The position numbers and the translations under genes were made by a program. A stretch of DNA of 23,245 nt from Treponema sp. (GTDB taxonomy: Bacteria; Spirochaetota; Spirochaetia; Treponematales; Breznakiellaceae): contig JAIRMT010000111.1 of the NCBI GenBank assembly GCA_031258505.1, forward strand, positions 1-23,245, written 5' to 3'. Position 1 is the stretch's first letter; every line of letters starts with the position of its first letter. The notes beneath the pieces are model-generated. The model was not told the origin of the DNA and ran no database searches. It worked only from the letters and a program-made list of their open reading frames with translations. Shown piece by piece: positions 1 to 8,689 of the stretch.

Positions 1-32
1 ATGAGCCTGACGGGTGATACTTTGAATTCCTC

Positions 33-64
33 GTTCAGAACTAGGAAGTTTGAGTTCAGAACTA
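33..64. repeat. Two copies of an 11-bp direct repeat spaced 21 bp
   Basis: GTTCAGAACTA occurs at 33-43 and again at 54-64, exactly 21 bp apart. The stretch lies in an open frame from 1 to 144 (47 codons), which in this frame reads as FRT-containing heptads. No gene can be supported there: there is no visible Shine-Dalgarno site and the window edge cuts the context. The 21-bp period is shared with two other arrays in this window (6864-7022 and 16418-16501), which have unrelated sequences. Confidence 0.45.
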
Positions 65-116
65 TATACCGCTTACTCGAAGTATCTGGAAGAGCAGAAG
101 GAAGAGACAAAGGGCT

Positions 117-155
117 AAAAAATGCCGCCGTCCAAAGGAGGTAAACGACGGCGGC
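117..155 (-). terminator. Intrinsic terminator of the minus-strand HAD gene
   Basis: A perfect 9-bp stem, GCCGCCGTC (124-132) against GACGGCGGC (147-155), encloses a 14-nt loop. Read on the minus strand it is followed by A and then six T (plus-strand A run 117-122). It sits about 55 bp past the stop codon of the HAD gene, as expected for its transcription stop. Confidence 0.85.
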
Positions 156-208
156 AAGGAACATACGTTGTCAAGCAGTGTACAGCCACTTCTTTTATAA
201 CACATCCA

Positions 209-1027
209 TCAAGTTCTGCCCAGTAGGTAACGGTCGATTACATCGGCAACGCCGTCATCATTGTTAGACTTCTCGGTAACTATGGAAGCGATGCTCTTGA
301 TACGCTCGTCACCATTCACCATGGCAACGCCAACGCCGGCCCAGCGGATCATGGCTTCGTCGTTCATGGAGTCGCCAATGGCAAGTACTGCCTCGCGGTC
401 GATACAGATCATTTCCGCCAGCTTCTCCAGCGTGGTTCCCTTGTCGGTCTGCGGTGGCAAAACCTCCAGAAAGTAGGGCTTACTCGTAAAAAGCGTTATA
501 TCAGAGCCAATGTAGGTACGCAACAGGCTCTCCAAGGGGGCAAGTATCATGGGATCGCCGGGTATAATGAGCTTGTAGCAACCGGCGGCTACCATATCAC
601 GAAAGTTTTCGACAACGACCTGCCGAAGGCCAGTGAGCTTCTGATCGTAATCAGTAAACTCATTGGAACGGGACACATACATGACATCATCTTCGTAGAG
701 CTGTACTGGAAAGCCTTCAGCCGTTGCGAGGTCATACGCGATGAGCGCCACTTCCGGCGGGATACGGATATCATAGACGATTTTACCCGTATGGCTTTCC
801 TGGATGAGCGTCCCATTGTTGCAGATCAAATACCCGGGGCGTTTGTGCATACCCAAAAGCCGGGCAAACCGTTCAATGGCAGCCGGAATCCTGCCGGAAG
901 CCAGTACGACGACGATACCCGCGGCTTGCACCCGTTTAATCGCGTTCCTCGTCCGGTACGAAATGCTCAAGTCCGACCGGAGAAGAGTATCATCTAAGTC
1001 CAAAGCTATCATACGTATTGAAGTCAT
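209..1027 (-). CDS. Cof-type HAD phosphatase (HAD-IIB)
   Basis: This is a 272-residue cytoplasmic HAD hydrolase of the Cof/YidA group, enzymes that dephosphorylate sugar phosphates and similar small phosphoesters. The four HAD motifs are visible: DLDDTLL near the N-terminus (first Asp is the nucleophile), a Ser in LASGR, the Lys of QTDKGTTL, and GDSMNDEAMI with the acidic metal ligands. The large middle segment is the C2 cap typical of the IIB class. The frame stays open to a TTG at 1063, but that has no ribosome site; the ATG at 1027 brings the protein to usual family length, although its only upstream purine runs are poorly spaced. It is divergent from ilvE and has its own terminator, so it is probably monocistronic. 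The substrate cannot be told from sequence. Confidence 0.88.
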   Translation of the reverse strand: MTSIRMIALDLDDTLLRSDLSISYRTRNAIKRVQAAGIVVVLASGRIPAAIERFARLLGMHKRPGYLICNNGTLIQESHTGKIVYDIRIPPEVALIAYDLATAEGFPVQLYEDDVMYVSRSNEFTDYDQKLTGLRQVVVENFRDMVAAGCYKLIIPGDPMILAPLESLLRTYIGSDITLFTSKPYFLEVLPPQTDKGTTLEKLAEMICIDREAVLAIGDSMNDEAMIRWAGVGVAMVNGDERIKSIASIVTEKSNNDDGVADVIDRYLLGRT

Positions 1028-1189
1028 GTCCCTAGTGTACTCTTTTATTACCTGCTTATTCAATGGTATTAGTCATCGGGTACATTTCCCAGAGGAAACA
1101 TCTTTTACGCGATTCAGAGTATGGCGCACCGATTGCCCTGTTTCATCATTCCATGCTAGATTTTCCTAAATTTTCTAAAGGAGGCGCTT

Positions 1190-2278
1190 ATGGCGTTTGC
1201 TCTGCATAGTTATCCGGTGGTATACCGGTCGAAGTTCAGGAAAGATAGCGGGTGGGAGGCGGAATACCTCGAAAAGCCTCACAGAACCGCAGAGAAAGAG
1301 GCTATGATGGAAGAGGCGGAACGGGACGCGCTCACAGCTTCCCGTAACTTCTATGATGATATGCCCCTAGTCAGTTACACTACCCAGTATGGGCTTGGGT
1401 GTTTTGAGGGACTCAAGGCTCTGCCCCAGAAGGATGGCGGCCTCGCCATCTTCCGGCCTGACCGGAACGCGGCGCGGTTCTCCCGCTCCATGAAGGGGCT
1501 GTATATGCCGCCCTTCCCGGAGGCTGATTTTACAACAGCGTGCGTGGAAATTGTGAAACGGAACGCCCTGCTTGGTTTCCGGCCTACGTACAAGCCGGAG
1601 TGGGAGAAGGACTCCTTCATGAGCGCCGACTCCATCTACATCCGTCCCTTCACCTACGCTGAAGGCGGAATTGGTGTAAACGCAAGCTATGAGCCTTGGG
1701 TCATCATCGTTAGCTCGCCGGTGAGCGCCTACTTTTCCAGCGATAACTCCAATGCGGTGATTACCGACCGTATCCGCGCCACACCCAAAGGTACAGGCTG
1801 GATCAAGGCTGATTCAAACTATGTTATATCCATGCTTGCCAAACATGAGGCCCAAGAAGCGGGCTTTATGGAATGTATCTATCTGGATGCGACCCATCGC
1901 AAGTACGTTGAGGAAGGCTCGTCCTGTAACATTTTCTTCCGGCTCAAGTCAGGCGAACTGGTAACGCCGGAACTGGGCGACACGATTCTTCCCGGCATCA
2001 CCCGTGCCAGCATCATTGAGCTTGCGCGGGATCGCGGCGTCAACGTGTCGGAACGCAAGGTGGCTATTGAAGAAGTGTTGTCTGAAGCCACTGAGTGTTT
2101 TGTCAGTGGAACCGCCGCTGGCGCCACACCCATTTCCTCCCTTACCTATCAGGGTAAAAAAGTAGTCTTTGGCAATGGCAAAACCGGTGAACTTACCGCT
2201 GAACTGCAAAACACGCTCAAAGGCATACAGTATGGAACCCTGCCTGATACCAAAGGCTGGATGCTGAAAGTTGTATAA
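1190..2278 (+). CDS. ilvE: Branched-chain amino acid aminotransferase
   Basis: A 362-residue fold-type IV PLP aminotransferase that interconverts Leu, Ile and Val with their 2-keto acids using glutamate/2-oxoglutarate. The length and the long N-terminal part match the eukaryote-like BCAT subgroup (about 350-370 residues) rather than the shorter E. coli type. Recognisable parts are YGLGCFEGLKA (67-77), SIYIRPF (148-154), the PLP lysine in IKADSNY (K206), and the substrate-side motif KYVEEGSSCNIFF (238-250) followed by TPELGDTILPGITR. The start is fixed by AAAGGAGG six bases upstream of the ATG. The next gene, a lipoprotein, begins within about 100 bp on the same strand, with a hairpin between them. 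Confidence 0.95.
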   Translation: MAFALHSYPVVYRSKFRKDSGWEAEYLEKPHRTAEKEAMMEEAERDALTASRNFYDDMPLVSYTTQYGLGCFEGLKALPQKDGGLAIFRPDRNAARFSRSMKGLYMPPFPEADFTTACVEIVKRNALLGFRPTYKPEWEKDSFMSADSIYIRPFTYAEGGIGVNASYEPWVIIVSSPVSAYFSSDNSNAVITDRIRATPKGTGWIKADSNYVISMLAKHEAQEAGFMECIYLDATHRKYVEEGSSCNIFFRLKSGELVTPELGDTILPGITRASIIELARDRGVNVSERKVAIEEVLSEATECFVSGTAAGATPISSLTYQGKKVVFGNGKTGELTAELQNTLKGIQYGTLPDTKGWMLKVV

Positions 2279-2286
2279 GGAAACGC

Positions 2287-2318
2287 GGCAAAGACGTTTG
2301 AAACAAAGCGTCTTTGCC
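2287..2318. other. 10-bp inverted repeat just after ilvE
   Basis: GGCAAAGACG (2287-2296) pairs perfectly with CGTCTTTGCC (2309-2318) around a 12-nt loop, nine bases after the ilvE stop. No T run follows on either strand, so it is not a standard intrinsic terminator. It could protect the 3' end of ilvE mRNA or moderate read-through into the lipoprotein gene. It also argues against translation of the downstream gene starting before 2318. Confidence 0.5.
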
Positions 2319-2381
2319 TGCGCTTCTATGCTGAAAATGTCCGCCTTGTCTATCCTCCTGAGCGCCGTTATATTCAAAATT

Positions 2382-3722
2382 ATGAAACTGTGGGTGAAGC
2401 AGGAGCATAAGTCTTTCAAGCTCGGCGCGACAGGACATTCGGGCTGTCTCCTGCCAATGCTTCTTCTGCTTGTTTTCTCCTGTTCAAGAAGCAGCCCGCC
2501 GGCAGCTCCTGTGGCGCCGACGTCTGGTACTGCGGTGCAGATTCTTGAAGTAACATCTGAACCGCTTGTAGCGCCTCCCGCCTCTCCTCTGGCGTCGGCT
2601 CTTGAATCTGTTCCTGAGCCACTCGTGGAGCAGACGCCAGAGCTTGCGCCAGCGCCCGTGCTTCCTGACTGGCCTCAGCCGCTGGCTATCATCAAAAGCG
2701 GGGAACATCCGCTCTGGTTTGAGTTGATTGATGGCGTATCCGAGACTGGTCTTGACGGAATCAGACTGTTTACCGCGCCTGCCAACGCTGCGCTCAATGA
2801 TTTTGTTCCCTGGCCACTGGCGCGGAACGTCAGCGCCATGCTGCTTCAGGACGAGCGCCTTGTTCTGGCCATAAACCGCGAGGGCTTCTTAGTCGCGCAA
2901 GCCGCCCCGCCGGCTATGCCGCAGGTCGCCGATGTCGCCCTGTATCGTATAGCCGACCGCACGTATTGGGATAAGTACACGGTTGACGCACTCTTTCTGT
3001 TTGAGGGAAAGCCGACAGCCTTGCTCTACCGCGATAGTTTCTTTATTGAGCCCACCGCAAATGTCCCAGAGCCTCGTTCCTTTGCCCTGATACCCGGCAA
3101 TACCAGGCCACTGGGACTGGAGGTTCCGACCTTCAGCTCCTTTCCTGCCATAGAAGACTGGGATTTGGACAGTTTCAGGCAAGGCTCTGATGGCGCGTGG
3201 TATTTTCGGGGACTTCAACAGAACCGGTCTAAGATTCAATATTTTCGCGCACAGAGCCTGCTCATGCCTGCCCAGACTGTTTCGCTCGGCGCGTTCATGA
3301 ATTCGGCGAATCCTGAACCTCTGGTTGCAGCCCCGCCTATTCTGGGCGCGGCTTTGGAAGCTGCGTTTACGCGGAGCGGCAGCGCCAAACTGAACATCGC
3401 CGCTATCATCAGTCCTGACTTTGCCTATCCCCGCCACTTCTCAAGCAGCTCAGATAACATAGAAAACCTTGTGGAGCTTTCCGGTTATATGACGGACAAC
3501 ATCGCAGTAGCGCTTCTGTCTGATGGCTGGGGAGTTGTCGCTTGTATTGACGACAAAAGCATCCGCATCACACCGTTTTCCCTGCCGGCGCTTCCCAAAG
3601 GCTTTGTATACACTGGCATCGGTCCAGTCGGAGACAGCGCGCTCGCGGTCTCATGGGAAGAGCAGCAGGACTTGGGCATCGGCGCCGCAGGCTTCATGCT
3701 TATCAAAACGCCGGAGTTTTAA
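2382..3722 (+). CDS. Putative lipoprotein of unknown function
   Basis: About 446 residues from the chosen ATG. The N-terminus has a basic stretch (KQEHKSFK) and a short hydrophobic run ending in LLLLVFSC, followed by SRSS: a relaxed lipobox of the kind common in spirochaetes, so the mature protein is probably lipid-anchored on the periplasmic side. A Pro/Ala/Glu-rich linker of roughly 80 residues follows, then about 330 residues rich in short beta-like segments, for example WYFRGLQQ and WGVVACIDD, which could be a beta-propeller-like domain. I do not recognise a family. The frame is open back to a TTG at 2271 that overlaps the ilvE stop; ATG codons at 2328 and 2337 are alternatives, and none has a good ribosome site. 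It lies between ilvE and dapL but no functional link is evident. Confidence 0.75.
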   Translation: MKLWVKQEHKSFKLGATGHSGCLLPMLLLLVFSCSRSSPPAAPVAPTSGTAVQILEVTSEPLVAPPASPLASALESVPEPLVEQTPELAPAPVLPDWPQPLAIIKSGEHPLWFELIDGVSETGLDGIRLFTAPANAALNDFVPWPLARNVSAMLLQDERLVLAINREGFLVAQAAPPAMPQVADVALYRIADRTYWDKYTVDALFLFEGKPTALLYRDSFFIEPTANVPEPRSFALIPGNTRPLGLEVPTFSSFPAIEDWDLDSFRQGSDGAWYFRGLQQNRSKIQYFRAQSLLMPAQTVSLGAFMNSANPEPLVAAPPILGAALEAAFTRSGSAKLNIAAIISPDFAYPRHFSSSSDNIENLVELSGYMTDNIAVALLSDGWGVVACIDDKSIRITPFSLPALPKGFVYTGIGPVGDSALAVSWEEQQDLGIGAAGFMLIKTPEF

Positions 3723-3783
3723 CCGCAACATAGCGATTTCATAAGGACTATGATAGTGTTATAAAACAACAAGGAGCAAAATT

Positions 3784-4989
3784 ATGATTACACGAAATCC
3801 CTGCATAGCGAACATCAAGGCAGGGTATCTTTTTCCTGAAATAGCCAGACGACGGCGGGAATTCGCCGCAAGCCGCCCAGACGCAAAGATCATCAGCTTG
3901 GGTGTGGGTAACACCACCGAGCCAATCTTGCCGCATATTGACCAGGGACTTGTGGAAGGAGCGCGGCAACTCGCTACGCTTGAAGGGTATTCAGGGTATC
4001 AGGACGAGGGGCTGCTCAGTCTGCGGAAGCGTATCTCAAGCGTCTTTTATATGGAAGTTTTTGATGCTGACGAGGTGTTTATTTCAGACGGAGCCAAGTG
4101 CGATATTGGCCGGCTGCAGCTTTTGTTCGGAGCCGGAGCGCAGGTCGCGGTGCAAGACCCATCCTATCCGGTGTATGTGGACGGCTCGGTGTTGAGCGGC
4201 GCGGCAGGCGGCTGGAACGGCGCGGGTTACGCAGGCATCACCTATCTGCCCTGTACAGCTGAAAACAACTACTTCCCAGATTTGGCAGCCTTGCCTGAAA
4301 ATGGGCTTCTCTACTTCTGCTCGCCGAATAACCCCACCGGAGCAGTGGCCACGCGGGCGCAGCTTGAAGCCCTCGTAAAGGCAGCCATCGCAAAGGGCAT
4401 GGTCATTATCTTTGACGCGGCATACAGCGAATACATCCGCGATCCCGCGCTTCCCAAGAGCATCTTTGAGATTGAAGGGGCAAAAACCTGCGCCATTGAG
4501 GTCAACTCCTTCTCCAAGCCCGCCGGCTTTACTGGCGTGCGTTTAGGCTGGACAGTCGTTCCCAAAGACCTCAAGTACGCGGGCGGCGAAAGCGTCAACG
4601 CGGACTGGGCGCGCATCTGCGGCACGATCTTCAACGGCGCGTCCAATATCGCGCAGGCTGGCGGACTTGCGGCGCTGGATGACGAAGGGCTGTTGGAGAT
4701 ACGCCAGCTCTGCGACTTTTATCTGGGTAACGCAAAACTCATCCGCGCCGCACTCGGTGAACTGGGTATAGCGTGTGTTGGCGGTGAAAACTCGCCCTAC
4801 GTCTGGGCGCGTTTCCCCGGCAGGGATAGCTGGGACGTGTTCGCGGAAATACTTGAAAAGTGCCATGTTGTTACAACTCCGGGTTCTGGTTTCGGCCCAG
4901 CGGGTCAGTCCTTCATCCGCTTTTCAGCCTTTGGCCACCGCTCGGATGTGGAAGAGGCGTGTAAACGCCTTGCCGGGTTAAAGAACTAG
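3784..4989 (+). CDS. dapL: LL-diaminopimelate aminotransferase
   Basis: A 401-residue fold-type I PLP enzyme converting tetrahydrodipicolinate plus glutamate directly to LL-diaminopimelate. It is the one-step route to lysine and peptidoglycan precursor known from plants, Chlamydia and Leptospira. Evidence: the N-terminal KAGYLFPEIARRRREF, ISLGVGNTTEPI, EGYSGYQDEGLLSLR, ISDGAKCDIGRL, SPNNPTGA (180-187), DAAYSEYI (D211, Y214) and NSFSKPAGFTGVRLGW with the PLP lysine at K245. This combination separates DapL from general aspartate aminotransferases. AAGGAG lies a few bases before the ATG. It is followed on the same strand by a helicase gene, a pairing with no obvious logic. Confidence 0.95.
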   Translation: MITRNPCIANIKAGYLFPEIARRRREFAASRPDAKIISLGVGNTTEPILPHIDQGLVEGARQLATLEGYSGYQDEGLLSLRKRISSVFYMEVFDADEVFISDGAKCDIGRLQLLFGAGAQVAVQDPSYPVYVDGSVLSGAAGGWNGAGYAGITYLPCTAENNYFPDLAALPENGLLYFCSPNNPTGAVATRAQLEALVKAAIAKGMVIIFDAAYSEYIRDPALPKSIFEIEGAKTCAIEVNSFSKPAGFTGVRLGWTVVPKDLKYAGGESVNADWARICGTIFNGASNIAQAGGLAALDDEGLLEIRQLCDFYLGNAKLIRAALGELGIACVGGENSPYVWARFPGRDSWDVFAEILEKCHVVTTPGSGFGPAGQSFIRFSAFGHRSDVEEACKRLAGLKN

Positions 4990-5038
4990 GATCGCCGCCG
5001 CGAAGTTCAGAGTACGAGTAGTGAATGAAGCAAAACCG

Positions 5039-5067
5039 CGCCTCCTTGCCTTAAAAACAGGGAGGCG
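5039..5067 (+). promoter_or_regulatory. Hairpin that buries the helicase ribosome site
   Basis: CGCCTCC (5039-5045) is complementary to GGAGGCG (5061-5067) over 7 bp. The second arm contains the GGAGG (5061-5065) that serves as Shine-Dalgarno site for the TTG start at 5073. Folding would therefore hide the ribosome site and could lower or condition translation. The structure is seen in sequence; the regulatory role is inferred. Confidence 0.45.
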
Positions 5068-5072
5068 TTACT

Positions 5073-6635
5073 TTGACTGATAACTTTGATCCACTCACTG
5101 ACACGGTACAGCGGCTCTTTGGGCTGCCGTACCTTTTCCCTTATCAGCGGCTTGTCGTTTCAAACATTCTTGAGGCCGCCAAAGCAGCAGGTGTCCCGAT
5201 TCACTGGCCGCAGGAAGACAAGGACGCGGAGCAGGCATACGAAAGCGGCGACAGTCTGGAACAGGAAACCTGCGGCTTACAAATCATCATACTGCCCACT
5301 GGCGCGGGTAAATCGCTCTGCTTTCAGGTTCCGGCCATGTTGCTTGGCGGGGCAACGCTGGTTATTTACCCCTTGCTGTCGCTCATGGCTGATCAGGAAC
5401 GGCGACTGCGGGAACGCGGTTTCACGCCGCTTGTTCTGCGCGGCGGACAGCGTACTGAGCGGGAGGCGGCATGGGAAGAACTGCATTCCGGCAAAAGCCG
5501 TTTCATCATCGCTAATCCAGAGGTGCTGCTTTCCCGGCAAGTAATGGATAAGCTCGGAACATTAGGCATTGTTCATGTGGTGATTGACGAGGCGCACTGT
5601 GTAAGTGAATGGGGCGAAAGTTTCAGACCCAGTTACCTTGAAATCACGAAAATCATCAGGGCGACAAAAGCGCCGCTTGTCAGCGCCTTCACTGCGACCG
5701 CGTCTGCTCCGGTTCTGGAGAAAATCGAGCGTTATGTGTTCGACGGGCGCATGACGCGCCGGATCATTGGAAACCCCGACCGCAGTAACATCAGTTACGC
5801 GGCGCAGGGCTGTATTCTGCGTAACTTGGCGGTGCGCGACCTCATCATCAGCAACGAGCGTCCTGCCATTGTGTTCTGTTCCTCGCGTACTGGTGTGGAA
5901 CAGCTTGCCCGCTACCTGCGCGATGAAGCGCGGGGTGATGCGGCAAATGCGCGTACACACGCTTGCGAGGGAAGTTCGCCGCCGCTTTTGCCGGCTGATG
6001 TCCGCTTTTATCACGCGGGGCTGAATCGTGATGAAAAGCGTGATGTGGAACAATGGTTTTTCAACAATCGGCGCGGCGTTCTTGTGGCGACTTGCGCCTA
6101 TGGCATGGGCGTTGACAAGGCGGATATCCGTACTGTGATTCACCGCGACTGCCCGCCTTCGGTGGAAGCCTATCTTCAGGAATCCGGTCGCGCTGGTCGA
6201 GACGGTCTTCCTTCAAAGTCCATTTTGTTATGGGGCGCCAATGACGAGTTGCAGCTTACCAGCGTCGCATCGGAAGTGGAGCGTCAGCGTTTTACGGCGC
6301 TGTTTACCTATGCCCGCGACACCAGCGTCTGCCGCCGCCGCGCCTTGCTTGACCTGCTTAATTATGATGGCGAAAACGAAACGCCAGACTCTGCGTGCTG
6401 TGATGTATGCGAGGGCAAGGCGCGGCAAAGCGCGCGGGAAGCGTCCCTGCTTGATTTTTTCAAACGCAACCGCCGCCGTTACACCATCACAGAGGCCGCC
6501 TTTATACTGGCGGAATGTAAGCAATACTCGTGGTCAACTGACGATGTTAAGCAGGCGATACAGGAATTTATCAGCATGAAGCAGCTTAAAGTCAGCAACA
6601 ACATCTTATGGAAGAAAAAACTGACCGTGTTATAG
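5073..6635 (+). CDS. recQ: RecQ-family ATP-dependent DNA helicase (short form)
   Basis: A 520-residue SF2 helicase of the RecQ family, acting in recombination and repair of stalled forks. Motifs in order: PTGAGKSLCFQVP (Walker A, K80), YPLLSLMADQ (Ia), VIDEAHCVSEWG (DEAH, 172-175), SAFTATA (III), IVFCSSRTG (IV), VATCAYGMGVDKADIRTVIH (V) and QESGRAGRDG (VI). The C-terminal part has the RecQ zinc site: CRRRALLDLL followed by CCDVC. A winged-helix-like segment ends the protein; there is no HRDC domain. Between the N-terminal FPYQ helix and Walker A there is an acidic stretch of about 25 residues not usual in E. coli RecQ. The start is a TTG with GGAGG seven bases upstream, within the hairpin at 5039-5067. 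It may be a RecQ paralogue rather than the main one. Confidence 0.9.
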   Translation: MTDNFDPLTDTVQRLFGLPYLFPYQRLVVSNILEAAKAAGVPIHWPQEDKDAEQAYESGDSLEQETCGLQIIILPTGAGKSLCFQVPAMLLGGATLVIYPLLSLMADQERRLRERGFTPLVLRGGQRTEREAAWEELHSGKSRFIIANPEVLLSRQVMDKLGTLGIVHVVIDEAHCVSEWGESFRPSYLEITKIIRATKAPLVSAFTATASAPVLEKIERYVFDGRMTRRIIGNPDRSNISYAAQGCILRNLAVRDLIISNERPAIVFCSSRTGVEQLARYLRDEARGDAANARTHACEGSSPPLLPADVRFYHAGLNRDEKRDVEQWFFNNRRGVLVATCAYGMGVDKADIRTVIHRDCPPSVEAYLQESGRAGRDGLPSKSILLWGANDELQLTSVASEVERQRFTALFTYARDTSVCRRRALLDLLNYDGENETPDSACCDVCEGKARQSAREASLLDFFKRNRRRYTITEAAFILAECKQYSWSTDDVKQAIQEFISMKQLKVSNNILWKKKLTVL

Positions 6636-6863
6636 CGCTGCCGCTAAGCTGTTTCCTCTCATTGCGCCGTCTGGCATAAACCCCGAAAGCAGGCGTAACC
6701 TGCGATGTTTTGCGCCGGCCTCTGCTGCCGCCGCTGCGGAGAATCCACCGGCGTTTGCCCTCCATTTCTGGCATAAAACGGCTGAATCCAGTTTCCTTTT
6801 GGGTATCCAGTCCAGTCCTTTCACGACAATCCTCTTTGTTCAAGGCACGCCTTCGGCAATTAT

Positions 6864-7022
6864 CAGACATGCGTCTAGCGATTCCAGACATGCGTCTAAC
6901 GATTCCAGACATGCGTCTAGCGATTCCAGACATGCGTCTAGCGATTCCAGACATGCGTCTAACGCTTCAGACATGCGTCTAAAACTTCCAGACGCATGTC
7001 TAAAACTTCCAGACAGGCGCCC
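6864..7022. repeat. Tandem array of 21-bp units in the gap after the helicase gene
   Basis: CAGACATGCGTCT begins at 6864, 6885, 6906, 6927, 6948 and 6968. It appears in inverted form (CAGACGCATGTCT) at 6989 and decayed at 7010. Spacers are (A/G)CGATTC-like with G/A variation between copies. The steps are 21 bp, with one of 20. The core AGAC-N4-GTCT is itself nearly palindromic. Because 21 is a multiple of three, several frames stay open across it and give heptad-repeat peptides (for example DMRLAIP), but no ribosome site supports a gene. The array sits in the 554-bp convergent gap 6636-7189. The rest of that gap has only a small hairpin (GCAGG/CCTGC near 6690-6704) and an unused AGGAGGGG near 7093-7100. 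Confidence 0.9.
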
Positions 7023-7156
7023 GGTTAGACCGGCTTTACGTTGGTATTTTACAAATAGAAGCGCTGCAAACTATCATTCATATATAAAATCAGGAGGGGA
7101 AAATAAAGTTTCAGAGTGGAAATCTGCGGATCATTCCTTCATTCAATGTATAGTGT

Positions 7157-7180
7157 GGTCAGGCGAGCTTTCACCTGACC
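7157..7180. terminator. Weak hairpin between converging helicase and hexosaminidase genes
   Basis: GGTCAGG (7157-7163) pairs with CCTGACC (7174-7180) around 10 nt. It starts ten bases beyond the hexosaminidase stop codon. There is only a TTT after it on the plus strand and no T run on the minus strand, so it is at best a weak terminator or an mRNA end-protecting stem. Confidence 0.35.
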
Positions 7181-7189
7181 TTTGGCGGA

Positions 7190-8689
7190 TTAAAACATGG
7201 GACCGCGGTATTGCAGGACACCGAGACGCTCAAGGCGTTTCTGGTGCGCCGGCAGACGGCGCGTGAAGGAACTGAAATCTTTTACAGCGGATGGCGTCCA
7301 GACCGCTTCGGCAAGGGCGCAAAGGCGGGGGAAGGTCATGTACTCGGCAATTTTGCCGGCATAAATAAGTTCCGACCAGAGGTTCGCCTGACCGCCCAGT
7401 ACCCGCGCAGCAGCGTCGGCGGGCATATCAGGGCTGACCGGGTTCATGTGGTAGACCTGATGTATTGTAGATACGCCAAGCTGACCGGGTTCCTCTGGGT
7501 CTTTGCGGTACTTGTAGTCAAAGTAACAGCCTTCGCTGTTCGGGGTCATAATCACATTATGTCCCAGCTGACTCGCCTCAATGCCGCCTTTAGTGCCGCG
7601 CCATGACATCACCACAACTTCTTTTGGCAATGGATACTGCGCGGAATCCTCCAGCACCTCATCCCAGCCAATGGCGAGCTTGCCGCGTTTGGCAAGCATC
7701 TGCGCCAGACCTACTGTAATCCAACTCTGGAGTTCACGGGGACTTTTCAGACCAGTCTCAACAAGCCGCCTCTGACACTTGGGGCATTTCTGCCAGTGAT
7801 TGTACAGCACCTCATCGCCGCCGATATGGACATAAGGCGATGGGAAAAGACGGGCAAGGGTATTAAACACCGCGTCGCTCAAATCAAAGATGGCGTCATT
7901 GCCCGCGCAAAGTACATCCTCAAAGATGCCGAAGCGGTCTTCCACACGGTACGGACCGCCGCTGCAGCCCAAACCCGGATAGGCTGCGAGTATCGCGCTG
8001 GCGTGGCCGGGCAGGTCTACCTCCGGCACGATTTCGATATGACGCGCCTCGGCATAGGCGACAAGATCGCGGATTTCATCCTCAGTATAGAAGCCGCCGA
8101 TGTAACGCGCGTCCCGAGGCTGATGACGAACGCTCAGTTTCCGCGAACCAATCTCGGTGAGCAGAGGATACTCTTTCACCGGAAGCCGCCAACCCTGATC
8201 ATCGGTGAGGTGCCAGTGGAAACGGCTGATATGGTGCAGCGACAAGGTGTCAATGAGCTTCTTGATGAAGTCAATCGAATAAAAATAACGAGATGTATCC
8301 AGCATGAAACCGCGCCACGGGAAACGAGGGGCATCCTCAATGTCAGCACAGGGGATGGATACAGCGCCAGTGTCGGCGCTGTTTGACAGGATGAGCTGGC
8401 GCAGGCTCTGTAAGCCGTGATACGCGCCAGCGCCGGCTGCTGCTGTCAGCGCTATTTTTTGCGGTGTGATACTCAGGCGATAGGCTTCAGACCCTAGACC
8501 TGCGTCCTTGCGACACTCGATAAGCGTACTTGCGCTCAGGCTGCCGAGCGCGGCGATTTGTTCGCTGAACACTGCTATCTCATTTTTGAATACCGCATCG
8601 CCGCTTGCGGAGGGAAATTCCGCGCATTGAAAATACCCACCCTTATAATGGATGGAAACCGGCTGAGGAATCAGATTTAACTCACTCAT
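7190..8689 (-). CDS. Beta-N-acetylhexosaminidase (GH20)
   Basis: A 499-residue glycoside hydrolase family 20 enzyme, which releases terminal GlcNAc or GalNAc through substrate-assisted catalysis. The first ~120 residues form the usual alpha/beta GH20b domain, with AYHGLQSLRQLI at its end. The barrel follows: RGFMLDTSRYFYS, RFHWHLTDDQGWRLP, EIVPEVDLPGHASA, and the catalytic pair in HIGGDEV (D292-E293), then IGWDEVLE, MSWRGTKGG and GGQANLWSE. There is no signal peptide, so it should be cytoplasmic and act on imported chitin- or wall-derived oligosaccharides. AAAGGAG stands nine bases before the ATG. Its start overlaps the end of thrH by 8 bp, so the two are co-transcribed and probably coupled. 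Confidence 0.95.
   Translation of the reverse strand: MSELNLIPQPVSIHYKGGYFQCAEFPSASGDAVFKNEIAVFSEQIAALGSLSASTLIECRKDAGLGSEAYRLSITPQKIALTAAAGAGAYHGLQSLRQLILSNSADTGAVSIPCADIEDAPRFPWRGFMLDTSRYFYSIDFIKKLIDTLSLHHISRFHWHLTDDQGWRLPVKEYPLLTEIGSRKLSVRHQPRDARYIGGFYTEDEIRDLVAYAEARHIEIVPEVDLPGHASAILAAYPGLGCSGGPYRVEDRFGIFEDVLCAGNDAIFDLSDAVFNTLARLFPSPYVHIGGDEVLYNHWQKCPKCQRRLVETGLKSPRELQSWITVGLAQMLAKRGKLAIGWDEVLEDSAQYPLPKEVVVMSWRGTKGGIEASQLGHNVIMTPNSEGCYFDYKYRKDPEEPGQLGVSTIHQVYHMNPVSPDMPADAAARVLGGQANLWSELIYAGKIAEYMTFPRLCALAEAVWTPSAVKDFSSFTRRLPAHQKRLERLGVLQYRGPMF

Noticed and set aside
168..174. TTGACA on the minus strand near 169-174
   Set aside because: No -10 box at proper distance and it points out of the window past a terminator.
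791..1169. Plus-strand frames opposite the first HAD gene
   Set aside because: They mirror the HAD coding frame, lack ribosome sites and show no family motifs.
6799..7266. Repeat-containing plus-strand frame (RHASSDS heptads)
   Set aside because: No ribosome site; open only because the unit is 21 bp, and equal frames exist on both strands.
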